Positions 48,093 to 57,904 of a stretch of 64,000 nt of DNA are shown here, one piece after another (positions within the stretch are counted from its first letter, which is position 1; the number at the start of each line of letters is the position of its first letter). Below the pieces are notes generated by a model that saw nothing but the letters and a program-made list of their open reading frames with translations, had not been told where the DNA came from and did not search any database. Source of the stretch: Pseudoalteromonas sp. NC201 (GTDB lineage: Bacteria > Pseudomonadota > Gammaproteobacteria > Enterobacterales > Alteromonadaceae); the NCBI RefSeq assembly GCF_002850255.1, contig NZ_CP022522.1, positions 996,097 through 1,060,096 of the forward strand. The letters run 5' to 3'. Position numbers and translations under genes: made by a program.

Positions 48093-49325
48093 TTAAATAA
48101 CAGAGCCTAGTTGGAATATCGGTAAGTACATGGCAATGATAAGGCCACCGATCAGTACGCCGAGGACCACCATAATTAATGGTTCTAATAGGCTAGAAAG
48201 GCCATCCACCGCATCATCGACTTCTTGCTCATAAATGTTGGCAACCTTTGCCAGCATACCATCTAGCGAGCCCGATTCTTCACCGATAGACACCATTTGC
48301 ACCACCATATCAGGGAAGACCTTGGTGTTATGCATTGCCCAGTGCATTTGGTTACCCGAGTTAACCTCTGCTTTAATTTCTTTAATTGCGTTTTTATAAA
48401 TAATATTGCCCGATGCACCTGCGGCAGAATCGAGCGCATCACCAAGGGGAACACCCGCAGCAAAGGTAGTAGAAAGTGTGCGAGCATAACGCGCTACGGC
48501 TGCCTTTTTAAGGATCTCGCCAATCACTGGGATACGTAACATCATACGGTCATTAAAATGCTTTACCGCAGGGCTGCGAATAAGCATTTCTTTATAGGTG
48601 TAACCAAAAAGGCCAATACCAAGTACAAATACCCACCAATATTCCTGCATAAATTCGGAAATCGCGATAACCATTAGCGTAAAAGCTGGGAGTTCGGCAC
48701 CAAAACCGTTAAATATATCCTGAAACTGAGGTACAACGAAAATAAGCAAAATACCAGTAACAATTAGGGCTACAGCAATAACAGCGACTGGATAAAATAA
48801 TGCTTTTTTAATTTTGGACTTTAGTGCTTCTGATTTTTCTTTATATAGAGCTACTCGATCAAAAATAGTATCTAGTGCTCCCGATTGTTCGCCTGAGTGG
48901 ACAAGATCGCAATAAAGTTCATCGAAATATCTTGGATGAGCACGCAGTGATCTAGCAAGAGGTTGTCCTGCTTTAACTTCATCGCAAATGTGGCCAATTA
49001 ACTTTGATAGGCTTTTATTTTTTATTCCTTTTGAGAGCATTTCTAAGGTCTGTACCAAAGAAACACCAGCCATCAACATGGTGGCAATTTGTCTGGTGGT
49101 AGTCGCAATATCTGCGGCGGTTATTTTCTTTGCGCCACCAAAACCAAATAAGGGTTTGGGTTTTCGCTTTACTTTTGACGGAATAACGCCTTGCTTGCGA
49201 AGTTGAGCTTTCACCAAAGCGACACTCTGACCTGTCATTTCACCTTGAAGCTTTTTTCCTCGGTTATTGACACCGGACCATATAAAAGTGTCTAAGTTAT
49301 TAGCATTATTCTTATCTGATTTCAT
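48093..49325 (-). CDS. pilC: PilC, type IV pilus platform protein
   Basis: Inner-membrane platform through which PilB and PilT act on pilins. 410 residues with two homologous T2SF/GspF domains (about 70-195 and 275-395) and three membrane helices; family stretches LRAHPRYFDELYCDLVHSGEQSGALD and MVSIGEESGSLDGML appear in each half. It starts three bases after the second pilin gene and ends 133 bp before pilD. Confidence 0.97.
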   Translation of the reverse strand: MKSDKNNANNLDTFIWSGVNNRGKKLQGEMTGQSVALVKAQLRKQGVIPSKVKRKPKPLFGFGGAKKITAADIATTTRQIATMLMAGVSLVQTLEMLSKGIKNKSLSKLIGHICDEVKAGQPLARSLRAHPRYFDELYCDLVHSGEQSGALDTIFDRVALYKEKSEALKSKIKKALFYPVAVIAVALIVTGILLIFVVPQFQDIFNGFGAELPAFTLMVIAISEFMQEYWWVFVLGIGLFGYTYKEMLIRSPAVKHFNDRMMLRIPVIGEILKKAAVARYARTLSTTFAAGVPLGDALDSAAGASGNIIYKNAIKEIKAEVNSGNQMHWAMHNTKVFPDMVVQMVSIGEESGSLDGMLAKVANIYEQEVDDAVDGLSSLLEPLIMVVLGVLIGGLIIAMYLPIFQLGSVI

Positions 49326-49328
49326 GGC

Positions 49329-49802
49329 TTAGCAGGTGCCTTCTGCGATGCAAGTACTAGATGAATTAAGAGACCAAATGATAGTGTTGTTGCTTTCAGA
49401 ACCTTCAAGAATGTAGTTGTCATTTGTACCATTTGAAGCGCTCGGGTTAGCAATACCCGTAATTTTTATTGTTGAGTCAAAGCTTATTTGAACAGAGCTT
49501 ACGTGTAATGGAGAACTTATTGATGATAAAGATAGACCAAGTTTTTGAAATGTATTGCAGTTTTCTAACTGATAAGCTCCTCTAGTTACGTAGCAAGTTT
49601 CAACTCCTTTCTTTACAGCTTCTACTGCAATTATCACTTCAACAAATCTTGCTTTTTTAAATTTGTTGTCAAAAAGGGGTATGGCTATACTTGCTAGAAT
49701 GGAGATAATAGCTATTACAACCATAACTTCCAACAAAGAATATCCAAGGCTAACAGAATAGCCTTGGTATTTGTATGAATTTGCCCTACTAGCAAAGACC
49801 AT
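49329..49802 (-). CDS. Second type IV pilin (PilA paralogue)
   Basis: 157-residue prepilin. A 20-residue leader ends in Gly, then the mature helix starts [22 protein letters not shown], with Glu5 present and Tyr instead of the usual Phe at position 1. The leader is long compared with PilA (8). The mature part shares with PilA the pattern [18 protein letters not shown] and a closing Cys pair (CIAEGTC, compare CIADGLC). The start overlaps the pilA stop by 14 bp. A tandem duplicate or minor pilin is likely; which is unclear. Confidence 0.88.
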   Translation of the reverse strand: MVFASRANSYKYQGYSVSLGYSLLEVMVVIAIISILASIAIPLFDNKFKKARFVEVIIAVEAVKKGVETCYVTRGAYQLENCNTFQKLGLSLSSISSPLHVSSVQISFDSTIKITGIANPSASNGTNDNYILEGSESNNTIIWSLNSSSTCIAEGTC

Positions 49803-50208
49803 CGGCTATACAGTCACCAGTTTGGGCCCATGTTAATGTTCCATTGGTTGCTGTCGGGGTAAGTACAAATGTACTGCTGTCAACTGATGCGGCACCCGTT
49901 GCTGTAATTACGGCAGTTGTTTCTGTAACTGCAACTGAGGCTACGTGCGTTCCAGCTGCTGCACCATCAGCATCCAGACCGATTTCGGCAGCAGTATCAC
50001 AATTAGCTAAAACACCAGCGCCACGAGTTTGGAAGCAAATATCGACCAGTTGTTTTACCGATTCGGCCGCCAACACTACTTCTGTAAAGCGCGCTTTTTT
50101 CGTATAGTTTTGGTAAGCAGGCAGAGCTACTGCTGCAAGAATACCGATGATTGCGATAACAATCATTAGTTCGATTAGGGTAAAACCACCCTGTTGTTTT
50201 TGAGTCAT
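49789..50208 (-). CDS. pilA: PilA, major type IV pilin
   Basis: 139-residue prepilin with a short leader (MTQKQQGG), cleavage before Phe, and the canonical helix [22 protein letters not shown] with Glu5. Four cysteines are arranged as two pairs; the last pair (CIADGLC) closes the D-region. First gene of the pil group. The 659-bp upstream gap has a weak sigma70-like candidate (TTGACA at 50643-50648) but no recognisable sigma54 site. Confidence 0.95.
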   Translation of the reverse strand: MTQKQQGGFTLIELMIVIAIIGILAAVALPAYQNYTKKARFTEVVLAAESVKQLVDICFQTRGAGVLANCDTAAEIGLDADGAAAGTHVASVAVTETTAVITATGAASVDSSTFVLTPTATNGTLTWAQTGDCIADGLC

Positions 50209-50867
50209 GATGTGTCTCCTAAATTTTAAGTGTCTTAACCATAATAGGTTTAAGTTAAGCGTTTATTAAAACCTTTGCAATAATTACCAATCCATCGAAT
50301 CAACAAACTGGTGTGCTCAAATTGACTTAACGGCGACCAAGAAGATGCAACAAGTTCATCATTCAAAAATCTTAAAAGCTAAACCCGTTAAGTTTGTGAC
50401 CGTTCCCTAATCAACTAGAAGTGTAGCACCGATTTAGTTTCAGCGATCACAATTAACATTTACTTTAATAGTAAACGCTGAGCTCAGCAATTGAATTTTA
50501 ATAATAAATTATTGATTCTCTTGCGGTAGCTCAAGCTTTCCTAATATCGGTTCAAAAAACGAACGGAATTAATCGTTACTGAACATTAAGATCTTGTTAC
50601 ACTCTAGTTCTTTTGTCGTATTTAACGGGTTTTAAGTAGGTTTGTCAACGAAATAGAAAACTTTCTCTATTACGGAGGGTTACAGAGTGAGTGCAACATT
50701 ATTTGCTGGTACAAAGTGGTATTCTTTTTAAAAATGAAAAATCCGATATCTTAAGGAGCGGAAAAATCAACTGAGGTGAGTGATTTACTGGTTACTTGAT
50801 AGCACTATAAAAAAGAAAGGGCCCGGCAATGAGCCCTATCAGAGCGCTTTTTTAAATTTAGCGAAAG
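50209..50867. other. Long pilA-nadC intergenic region
   Basis: Both neighbours are on the minus strand. The stretch contains the nadC terminator at its right end and, on the minus strand, a perfect TTGACA (50643-50648) followed after 17 bp by TTAAAT (50620-50625, four of six matches), a possible pilA promoter about 410 bp before its start. That would leave a long untranslated leader. I found no gene or strong hairpin in the remainder. Confidence 0.4.
50806..50837 (-). terminator. Probable intrinsic terminator of nadC
   Basis: On the minus strand the stem AGGGC/GCCCT with a ten-base loop is followed by TTCTTTTTT, about 30 bp beyond the nadC stop. Confidence 0.75.
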
Positions 50868-51746
<879 letters not shown>

Positions 51747-51816
51747 TTACGCGCGTTTGCCTAGGAGTACAATTGATGGAGAAGAAATCACGAAATTTGG
51801 CGGGGTGGATTTTATT

Positions 51817-52320
51817 TCGCGGGGTAAACCCGCTGCTACGGTTAGGTGTTGTTTGCTGTGATTTGATGTTGAACCCTTGTGTGTTTTGTAGCAGCGACTT
51901 TATGTCGCGACAGAGTATTTGAAATACAAAGCCGTGTTTGTAAAGAATGAGTTGATGGCCAAAACGGAGGTCGCGGGGTAAACCCGCTGCTACGATTATG
52001 TATTGCTTGCTGTGACTTTATGTCGCGACAGAGTATTTGAAATACAAAGCCGTGTTTGTAAAGAATGAGTTGACGGGTAAAACGGAGGTCGCGGGGTAAA
52101 CCCGCTGCTACGTGTATGTATTGCTTGCTGTGACTTCCGTCGAAACCAATATGTATTTTCGTAGCAGCGACTTTATGTCGCGACGGTGTGTTTGAAATGC
52201 AAAGGCTTGTTTGTAGAGAATGAGTTGATGGCTAAAACGGAGGTTGCGGGGGAAACCCGCTGTTACGGTTATTGTTTGCCAGCTGCAATTTGATATCAAA
52301 CTATTATGTCTTTTATGTCG
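51817..52320. repeat. REP/BIME cluster of a second family, between divergent genes
   Basis: Inverse-oriented units TCGCGGGGTAAACCCGCTGC occur at about 51817, 51971, 52089 and (diverged) 52244. Plus-oriented GTAGCAGCGACTTTATGTCGCGA units occur at 51889 and 52161, with a truncated one near 52008. A 59-bp linker (TTTGAAATACAAAGCC...GAATGAGTTGA) repeats three times (from 51912, 52030 and 52183). Periods are 154, 118 and 155 bp, so one unit has lost about 36 bp. Unlike the other arrays it separates divergent genes (nadC and ampD). Confidence 0.88.
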
Positions 52321-52378
52321 CGGTACTATTGTTACATTACACATAAACCCATCCCTACCTTTTGTCTTATTTTGTCTT

Positions 52379-52384
52379 TATAAT
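52379..52384 (+). promoter_or_regulatory. Consensus -10 hexamer upstream of ampD
   Basis: TATAAT, 32 bp before the preferred ampD start, just outside the REP cluster. No good -35 is visible at 16-18 bp. If used, transcription would start near 52391, downstream of the earliest in-frame TTG at 52362. Confidence 0.5.
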
Positions 52385-52415
52385 CGAATGCAAACCAAGG
52401 CTTGGAACTAATACT

Positions 52416-52958
52416 TTGAATTGGCTACCTTTTGCTAAACACAAGCAATCCCCGCATTACGATGAAAGACCACAAGCGTGTGAGATAGATTTACTGGTGA
52501 TCCACAATATCTCGCTGCCTGCAGGGTGCTTTGGCACGCCTTATGTGGAAGACTTATTTATGGGCACGCTGGACTGCGGCGCACATCCAACTTTTTCTGA
52601 CTTAGAGGGAGTAAGGGTGTCGGCGCACTGCGTTATACGTCGTGACGGTAGCATCACCCAATACGTTCCCTTCATTGAACGGGCTTGGCATGCTGGAGTG
52701 TCGCAGTGGCAAGGTCGAACGCGTTGTAATGACTTTGCAATTGGTATTGAAATGGAGGGCACAGACACCACGCCATATACCGAAGCACAATATGCGAGTT
52801 TAGTAAAAACAACGCGTTGGCTGCAGCAGCACTATCCAAAGCTGACGAATGATCGTATTGTAGGGCACAATGATATTGCTCCTGGAAGAAAGACAGATCC
52901 GGGGGCTGCATTTGATTGGCAGCATTATTTTACCTTGTTAAATAACCAAGAGAGCTAG
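52416..52958 (+). CDS. ampD: AmpD, 1,6-anhydro-N-acetylmuramyl-L-alanine amidase
   Basis: Cytoplasmic amidase that recycles anhydro-muropeptides and so keeps AmpR/beta-lactamase signalling low. The frame has no ATG near its 5' end. I prefer the TTG at 52416 (MNWLPFAKHKQSPHYDERP, 180 residues; E. coli 183) over the TTG at 52362, because family similarity starts there and a -10 box lies between them. Zinc ligands are visible in VIHNISLP and GHNDIAPGRKTDPGAAFDW (His and Asp), and the core ERAWHAGVSQWQGRTRCNDFAIGIEMEG is highly conserved. Confidence 0.93.
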   Translation: MNWLPFAKHKQSPHYDERPQACEIDLLVIHNISLPAGCFGTPYVEDLFMGTLDCGAHPTFSDLEGVRVSAHCVIRRDGSITQYVPFIERAWHAGVSQWQGRTRCNDFAIGIEMEGTDTTPYTEAQYASLVKTTRWLQQHYPKLTNDRIVGHNDIAPGRKTDPGAAFDWQHYFTLLNNQES

Positions 52959-52964
52959 GCAAGC

Positions 52965-53816
52965 ATGATCTTAATTTCTATCATCATCGCGCTTATTATT
53001 GAACGACTTGGCGCGCGGGCGAATTACTGGCAAGTCGATTATTACCTGCAAAGTTACTATGCGAAAACCAAATCTTGGACCCAGCCAAATGCCATGTTGG
53101 GCTCGCATTTCGGTGTGATGCTTTGGTTAGTTATTCCTGCATTGGTCGTTGCTTTTATTTACAGTCTAAGTGACTTTGTATTTTGGCAGTTTGCAATCAA
53201 TATCTGTGTGCTCCTAGTCTGTTTTGGTTGTGCAAAATATCGCAAGCTTTATAAAGGCTATTTAAATGCGCTGACCAGAGGTGATAACGAAGCGGCTACG
53301 CTTTATGCGTTACAAATGGGGCAAGACAAATTAGAAGATGAGCCGGGCGGCGAGACGTTTGGTCAGACGCTTTCGTGGATCAACTTTCAACATTACTGCG
53401 GAGTTATTTTTTGGTTTGTGGCGTTGGGCGCACCGGGTGCTGTGCTATATGCGATGGTAAGGCAAATTGTGCATTGGCATCATGAGCAAGAAAACCCGCC
53501 GCTACAGCATGTGTTTGAGCAGTTTTGCCGGTTATTTTATTGGCTAAATTGGCTTCCGGCACGGATCGCAAGCTTTGGTTTTTTGATCATTGGTAACTTT
53601 AGTAAAGGTACATCAAGTTGGTTGAAGTATGTACTAGATTTTAAAACCACAAATCGTCAAATCGTCACAAGCACTGCACTTGCGGCTGAGCAAATTGAAC
53701 AGCAGTTTTTAGGTTGTACCTTTGAAGCAAGCTGTATGATGCGCCTCGTGAAGCGCAATATTTTGTTTTATCTCGTGATTATTGCTGTATTAACCTTATT
53801 TGGTTGGGTGGAGTAG
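52965..53816 (+). CDS. ampE: AmpE, regulatory signalling modulator / membrane protein
   Basis: 283-residue inner-membrane protein encoded six bases after ampD, as in enterobacteria. About four helices (near residues 1-12, 45-90, 143-165 and 260-280), with the family stretch ALQMGQDKLEDEPGG and a conserved-looking PGAVLYAMVRQI loop. Related to CobD-like proteins; the role in beta-lactamase induction or cell-wall recycling is not well defined. Confidence 0.93.
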   Translation: MILISIIIALIIERLGARANYWQVDYYLQSYYAKTKSWTQPNAMLGSHFGVMLWLVIPALVVAFIYSLSDFVFWQFAINICVLLVCFGCAKYRKLYKGYLNALTRGDNEAATLYALQMGQDKLEDEPGGETFGQTLSWINFQHYCGVIFWFVALGAPGAVLYAMVRQIVHWHHEQENPPLQHVFEQFCRLFYWLNWLPARIASFGFLIIGNFSKGTSSWLKYVLDFKTTNRQIVTSTALAAEQIEQQFLGCTFEASCMMRLVKRNILFYLVIIAVLTLFGWVE

Positions 53817-53848
53817 CCCTAGCTGCAAATCACACCTACCTTTATAAC

Positions 53849-53883
53849 AATGCTCCATATACCGTAAGCGTATAGGGAGCATT
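53849..53883. terminator. Hairpin between convergent ampE and PilZ genes
   Basis: A 14-bp stem (AATGCTCC, one mismatch, TATAC) with a seven-base loop lies just after both stop codons. No long T-run on either side, so termination strength is uncertain. Confidence 0.65.
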
Positions 53884-53888
53884 TGAAA

Positions 53889-56390
53889 TCAGTGTTTAAA
53901 GTTGGTCTCTAACCAGCGTTTTTTCTGCTCTTCCATTTTGGTAACAAGCGGCGCATCAAAGCCCATATTTCGAATCACATAATCCGTAACGTCTATCAAA
54001 TCACACACCCCAGTTACTGACCAAAGCGCTTCTTCTAGGTCTTTTGCTTTGTGGATTGCATAGTGGCTTACATAGCGCAGCTCATTCGCAAGATAATCCA
54101 TATCTGGGCGGCCGGTTTTTGATACATAGAGCTGATAGACGAAGAGTAAGTCGTTGCGCAGTGCTTTTTTAGCATACAAGTACAAACTGTCAATAGACTC
54201 ATCATGAGCGATAACTTGCGCACCGACCGCCTCATGTTGATTGGTTTGGTTTGGATTGAACTTAATAAACACCAAGTATTTAAGCGGTTTATCTTGTCGC
54301 GATTTCGCCTTTAGAATTTCTGTTAGCTTTTCTTCGACGAAGCGCTCGGGGAAAATCGCTTTGGCGTCCAAAGTGTTATCGTCATTATCACTAAACGAAT
54401 GCAATAAGTGGTGAAGGGATGTCGGGTAAAGCCCCTGTCCAATTGCTCCCACCGCATTATGTGAGGTCTCTTTGTGTAAATAAAGTGGAAACTGACAAAC
54501 GGATTTAGTCACCATGTTACGCAGTGCAAGTGATAGTCCCGGTACCTTTGGTGCTTCATCACAAGCAACTAGCTTGTCTTTATTACTCTCAATAAGGGCT
54601 TTAAAGAACCCCATGGCAGAATGGTCGAGTTGACCTATTTTCTGCACTTTCAAGTTAATGATAGTTTTAGTTTTATTGACCATCATCACTTCATAGCGCA
54701 AATTCGTTAAATTATGCTGCTTCGTCAATTTTTGTAAATCAACTAAGTCCAAATGTATCGAGTCACCTTTATTAAGCGGCATTTCTTGGCCGCACTCTAT
54801 TTGTAAACCCATGACAGAAAAATCACGGGTAATGCAGTTGAAAGTGCCTTGACCATCAATATGAACGACGACATTGGTTTTATAAAGATAGCGCCTGTGT
54901 GCACGCAAGTTAACGTATTCTAACGCAACCACCTCAAGTGGAGGGGGGGTGGCTGACTTGCCGTGACCGAACTTCTTTAACTGATTAACTAAGCTTTGTT
55001 CATAACTCAGACGTTGGAATCGCTCAGTGATTGACGGGTTACCGATATCAGTCAGTAACATGAGATATTTTACGTCTTGGATAAAGCCTTGCACCCTCGG
55101 GGTGGGGCGTTTATTTAGCTTTTCGACATTTTTGCCTGCACTTGCGGGAAGCGAAAGCGGGATAAACGCATCCTCATGATGGCTTGGCATTAGTTGTACT
55201 TTAAACGTGCGCCAGCTGTCTTTTTGGCTGCCAAAGGCAAAAAACAGATCGTTTAGCTGCTGCATTTCTTCCAGCTCAAAGTCAAAGGCTGAGTAAAAGT
55301 ACATTTTACCTTGACTAGAGTGAGTAAACACATGGCATACCGCTTCTTTTACCGCGCCACAAAGCGTTAGCAGTCGCTGCATTCGTTTTTGGTTGAAGAC
55401 GGAATATAGGCTTGATTGCTTTCTTTCGTCTTCAAAGTAGTAATTGATGTAAGCGTTATTTTCGTTGGTAAGCACCATGCTTGGATAAAGTTGTTTTTGT
55501 TTCTCACTGATGAAAACAAACAAAGAGCAGACCCGTGGTAGATAGTATTGCTCATAGCCCTTACAAACAACGGCGTCCAGAGTGTTGTCGAGATTTATTT
55601 TATAACGGCGCTTATTACCGTGAATAAAGCTATTTAAAAAGTCATCAAACCCTTGGTTTTTCTCGATAAATGTACGTTTTAAGCGAACTTGATTATATTC
55701 AATCGTACCCGGTTCTACGGCGACGACTTCATACTGAATACCTTCTTTCAAGCCAAGTTCAAAGTCTTGCTCGAGACCCACCAAGCGGATCGAAATGATT
55801 TGTCCGGGATCTACTTGCTGATTGGTCGGTAATTTTATTTTAGCGCCGCTGAGGGAAATATCGGAGGTAGTAGCGGAAACCTTAGGACGATTTTTTGCCA
55901 GTTCCACTGTGATCTTAATGGAGTAATTCATGCGCTCTTCAGAGCGACTTTCGTATGACGCGAAACGAACGAGTTTAGTGTAGTTATGATTGACCGCGTC
56001 CTTTTCTACCTCTTCTTCGCGTGCTTGGGCCTGCTTTTGCATGACCTTATAATTATTGTCGGTACTCATTACGGATTCGTAAACTGCAAGGGTATAACCC
56101 CCGTGTTTAGCGACTTCTCGCTCGAATACCTCAATGGCCAAGTCATCCATAAAATGCTGTTTGCCTTCATATTCATAAGGCTTAACTTGACCTGCGACTT
56201 GTCCTCTGAGGTCAATAAATCGTGCCACGGGCTGAGATAGCCGCGACATTTCCATTTTTAGTAGAAATTGGTCCGGCTTGGACAGGTCCGCAGTACGTTG
56301 CTTAAATATGCGATCAAAAGCCGGATCGCCAAGATCCAGTTTTAAATCCTCAATTAAGCTTTGATATTTTTGTAATCTATCTTCAGGCAT
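53889..56390 (-). CDS. Large protein with two PilZ domains, candidate c-di-GMP receptor
   Basis: 833 residues, soluble, no signal peptide. Two PilZ-type motifs are intact: R149-SEE-R153 with DISLSG (177-182), and R496-AHR-R500 with DFSVMG about 28 residues later; both RxxxR and (D/N)xSxxG sets are thus present. The N-terminal 145 residues and the regions between and after (about 230-480 and 560-833) are helical and of no family I recognise. It probably binds c-di-GMP; the effector output is unknown. It is divergent from radA. Confidence 0.85.
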   Translation of the reverse strand: MPEDRLQKYQSLIEDLKLDLGDPAFDRIFKQRTADLSKPDQFLLKMEMSRLSQPVARFIDLRGQVAGQVKPYEYEGKQHFMDDLAIEVFEREVAKHGGYTLAVYESVMSTDNNYKVMQKQAQAREEEVEKDAVNHNYTKLVRFASYESRSEERMNYSIKITVELAKNRPKVSATTSDISLSGAKIKLPTNQQVDPGQIISIRLVGLEQDFELGLKEGIQYEVVAVEPGTIEYNQVRLKRTFIEKNQGFDDFLNSFIHGNKRRYKINLDNTLDAVVCKGYEQYYLPRVCSLFVFISEKQKQLYPSMVLTNENNAYINYYFEDERKQSSLYSVFNQKRMQRLLTLCGAVKEAVCHVFTHSSQGKMYFYSAFDFELEEMQQLNDLFFAFGSQKDSWRTFKVQLMPSHHEDAFIPLSLPASAGKNVEKLNKRPTPRVQGFIQDVKYLMLLTDIGNPSITERFQRLSYEQSLVNQLKKFGHGKSATPPPLEVVALEYVNLRAHRRYLYKTNVVVHIDGQGTFNCITRDFSVMGLQIECGQEMPLNKGDSIHLDLVDLQKLTKQHNLTNLRYEVMMVNKTKTIINLKVQKIGQLDHSAMGFFKALIESNKDKLVACDEAPKVPGLSLALRNMVTKSVCQFPLYLHKETSHNAVGAIGQGLYPTSLHHLLHSFSDNDDNTLDAKAIFPERFVEEKLTEILKAKSRQDKPLKYLVFIKFNPNQTNQHEAVGAQVIAHDESIDSLYLYAKKALRNDLLFVYQLYVSKTGRPDMDYLANELRYVSHYAIHKAKDLEEALWSVTGVCDLIDVTDYVIRNMGFDAPLVTKMEEQKKRWLETNFKH

Positions 56391-56518
56391 AAACAGTTTT
56401 ACACGCGCTCATTTTATGTGACCAGTTGGGTCACCGCCAATATTATGTCAACATTGGCGCTTTATTAGTTTATTCTTAACCTATTATTGTGTTTAAGCAA
56501 GATATATACCTGTAATTT

Positions 56519-57889
56519 ATGGCAAAAAAGAAAACAGCATTTGTATGTAGCGATTGTGGTGCCGAATTCGCGCGTTGGCAAGGCCAATGCTCGGAGTGTA
56601 AGGCATGGAATACCGTAACGGAGTTTCGCGTTCCGTCAGCAAAATCGGTCCCTCAAGGCGGTTCAACGTCAGGCTATGCCGGCCTTGTTGAAGCTAAAGT
56701 ACAAACCTTAGATGAAGTTAACCTAGAGCAGTTACCGCGATTCTCAACTGGCTTTAAAGAGTTTGACCGTGTCCTTGGTGGTGGAGTTGTACCGGGAAGT
56801 GCAATATTAATCGGTGGTAGCCCCGGCGCTGGTAAGAGTACGGTGCTGCTGCAAACCATGTGTCGCCTTGCCGAAACCATGAACACTTTGTATGTCACCG
56901 GTGAAGAGTCGCTGCAACAAGTTGCCATGCGTGCGACACGATTGGGGCTGCCTACAAATAAGTTAAAAACACTCGCAGAAACCAATGTTGAGACGATTTG
57001 CCAGCTCGCACTTCGTGAAAAACCAAGCATTATGGTCATCGATTCGATTCAAGTAATGCATATGAGTGATATTCAATCTGCACCGGGGTCGGTTTCTCAA
57101 GTACGTGAAAGCGCGGCCTATTTGACGCGTTTTGCCAAAACCAATCAGGTCGCCATTATCATGGTGGGACACGTAACTAAAGACGGCACACTTGCCGGCC
57201 CTAAGGTGCTGGAGCATTGTATTGACTGCTCTATTTTACTGGAAGGCAGTGCCGACAGCCGCTTTAGAACATTGCGTGGCAATAAAAACCGTTTTGGTGC
57301 TGTAAACGAGTTGGGTGTGTTTGCGATGACAAGCCAAGGTCTAAAGGAAGTAAACAATCCTTCGGCCATTTTCTTAAATCGTGGTGAAGCGCAAACACCA
57401 GGCTCATTAGTTATGGTTATTTGGGAAGGCACGCGGCCACTCCTTGTGGAAGTTCAAGCGCTAGTCGACTATTCACAGCTCGCCAACCCGCGTCGCGTCA
57501 CTGTTGGTTTGGAACAAAATCGTTTAGCCATGTTACTTGCGGTATTGCATCGTCACGGCGGTTTGCAGGTGTCGGATCAAGATGTGTTTGTAAACGTCGT
57601 AGGCGGTGTCAAAGTGACCGAAACCAGTGCTGATTTAGCCTTGATAGCTGCACTGGTTTCAAGCTTTAAAAATCAAACGTTAGACAGGCAGCTGGTGGTA
57701 TTTGGTGAGGTGGGTCTTGGTGGTGAGATCCGCCCAGTGCCAAGTGGGCAAGAGCGATTGCGTGAAGCGTCCAAGCATGGATTTACAAGAGCAATTGTAC
57801 CAAAAGCAAATAAACCAAAAGAAAATATTGAAGGGATGGAAATTGTTGCCGTCTCTAGCCTCAGCGAAGCGCTTGAGGCACTTTTTTAA
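56519..57889 (+). CDS. radA: RadA/Sms, DNA repair branch-migration ATPase
   Basis: RecA-like helicase that drives branch migration during recombination. 456 residues: N-terminal zinc finger CSDCGAEFARWQGQCSEC (C10 to C27), Walker A GGSPGAGKS (about residues 98-106), the RadA-specific KNRFG at 256-260, and a C-terminal Lon-protease-like domain (about 290-456, GEVGLGGEIRPV). The ATG at 56519 fits the family start, though no strong ribosome site is seen. Confidence 0.98.
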   Translation: MAKKKTAFVCSDCGAEFARWQGQCSECKAWNTVTEFRVPSAKSVPQGGSTSGYAGLVEAKVQTLDEVNLEQLPRFSTGFKEFDRVLGGGVVPGSAILIGGSPGAGKSTVLLQTMCRLAETMNTLYVTGEESLQQVAMRATRLGLPTNKLKTLAETNVETICQLALREKPSIMVIDSIQVMHMSDIQSAPGSVSQVRESAAYLTRFAKTNQVAIIMVGHVTKDGTLAGPKVLEHCIDCSILLEGSADSRFRTLRGNKNRFGAVNELGVFAMTSQGLKEVNNPSAIFLNRGEAQTPGSLVMVIWEGTRPLLVEVQALVDYSQLANPRRVTVGLEQNRLAMLLAVLHRHGGLQVSDQDVFVNVVGGVKVTETSADLALIAALVSSFKNQTLDRQLVVFGEVGLGGEIRPVPSGQERLREASKHGFTRAIVPKANKPKENIEGMEIVAVSSLSEALEALF

Positions 57890-57904
57890 ATAATGGAGTG
57901 AAAT

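Noticed and set aside
50260..50300. Sigma54 promoter for pilA
   Set aside because: A GG...GC pair is present on the minus strand (TTGGTAATTATTGC) but the spacing between GG and GC is 8, not the required 10.
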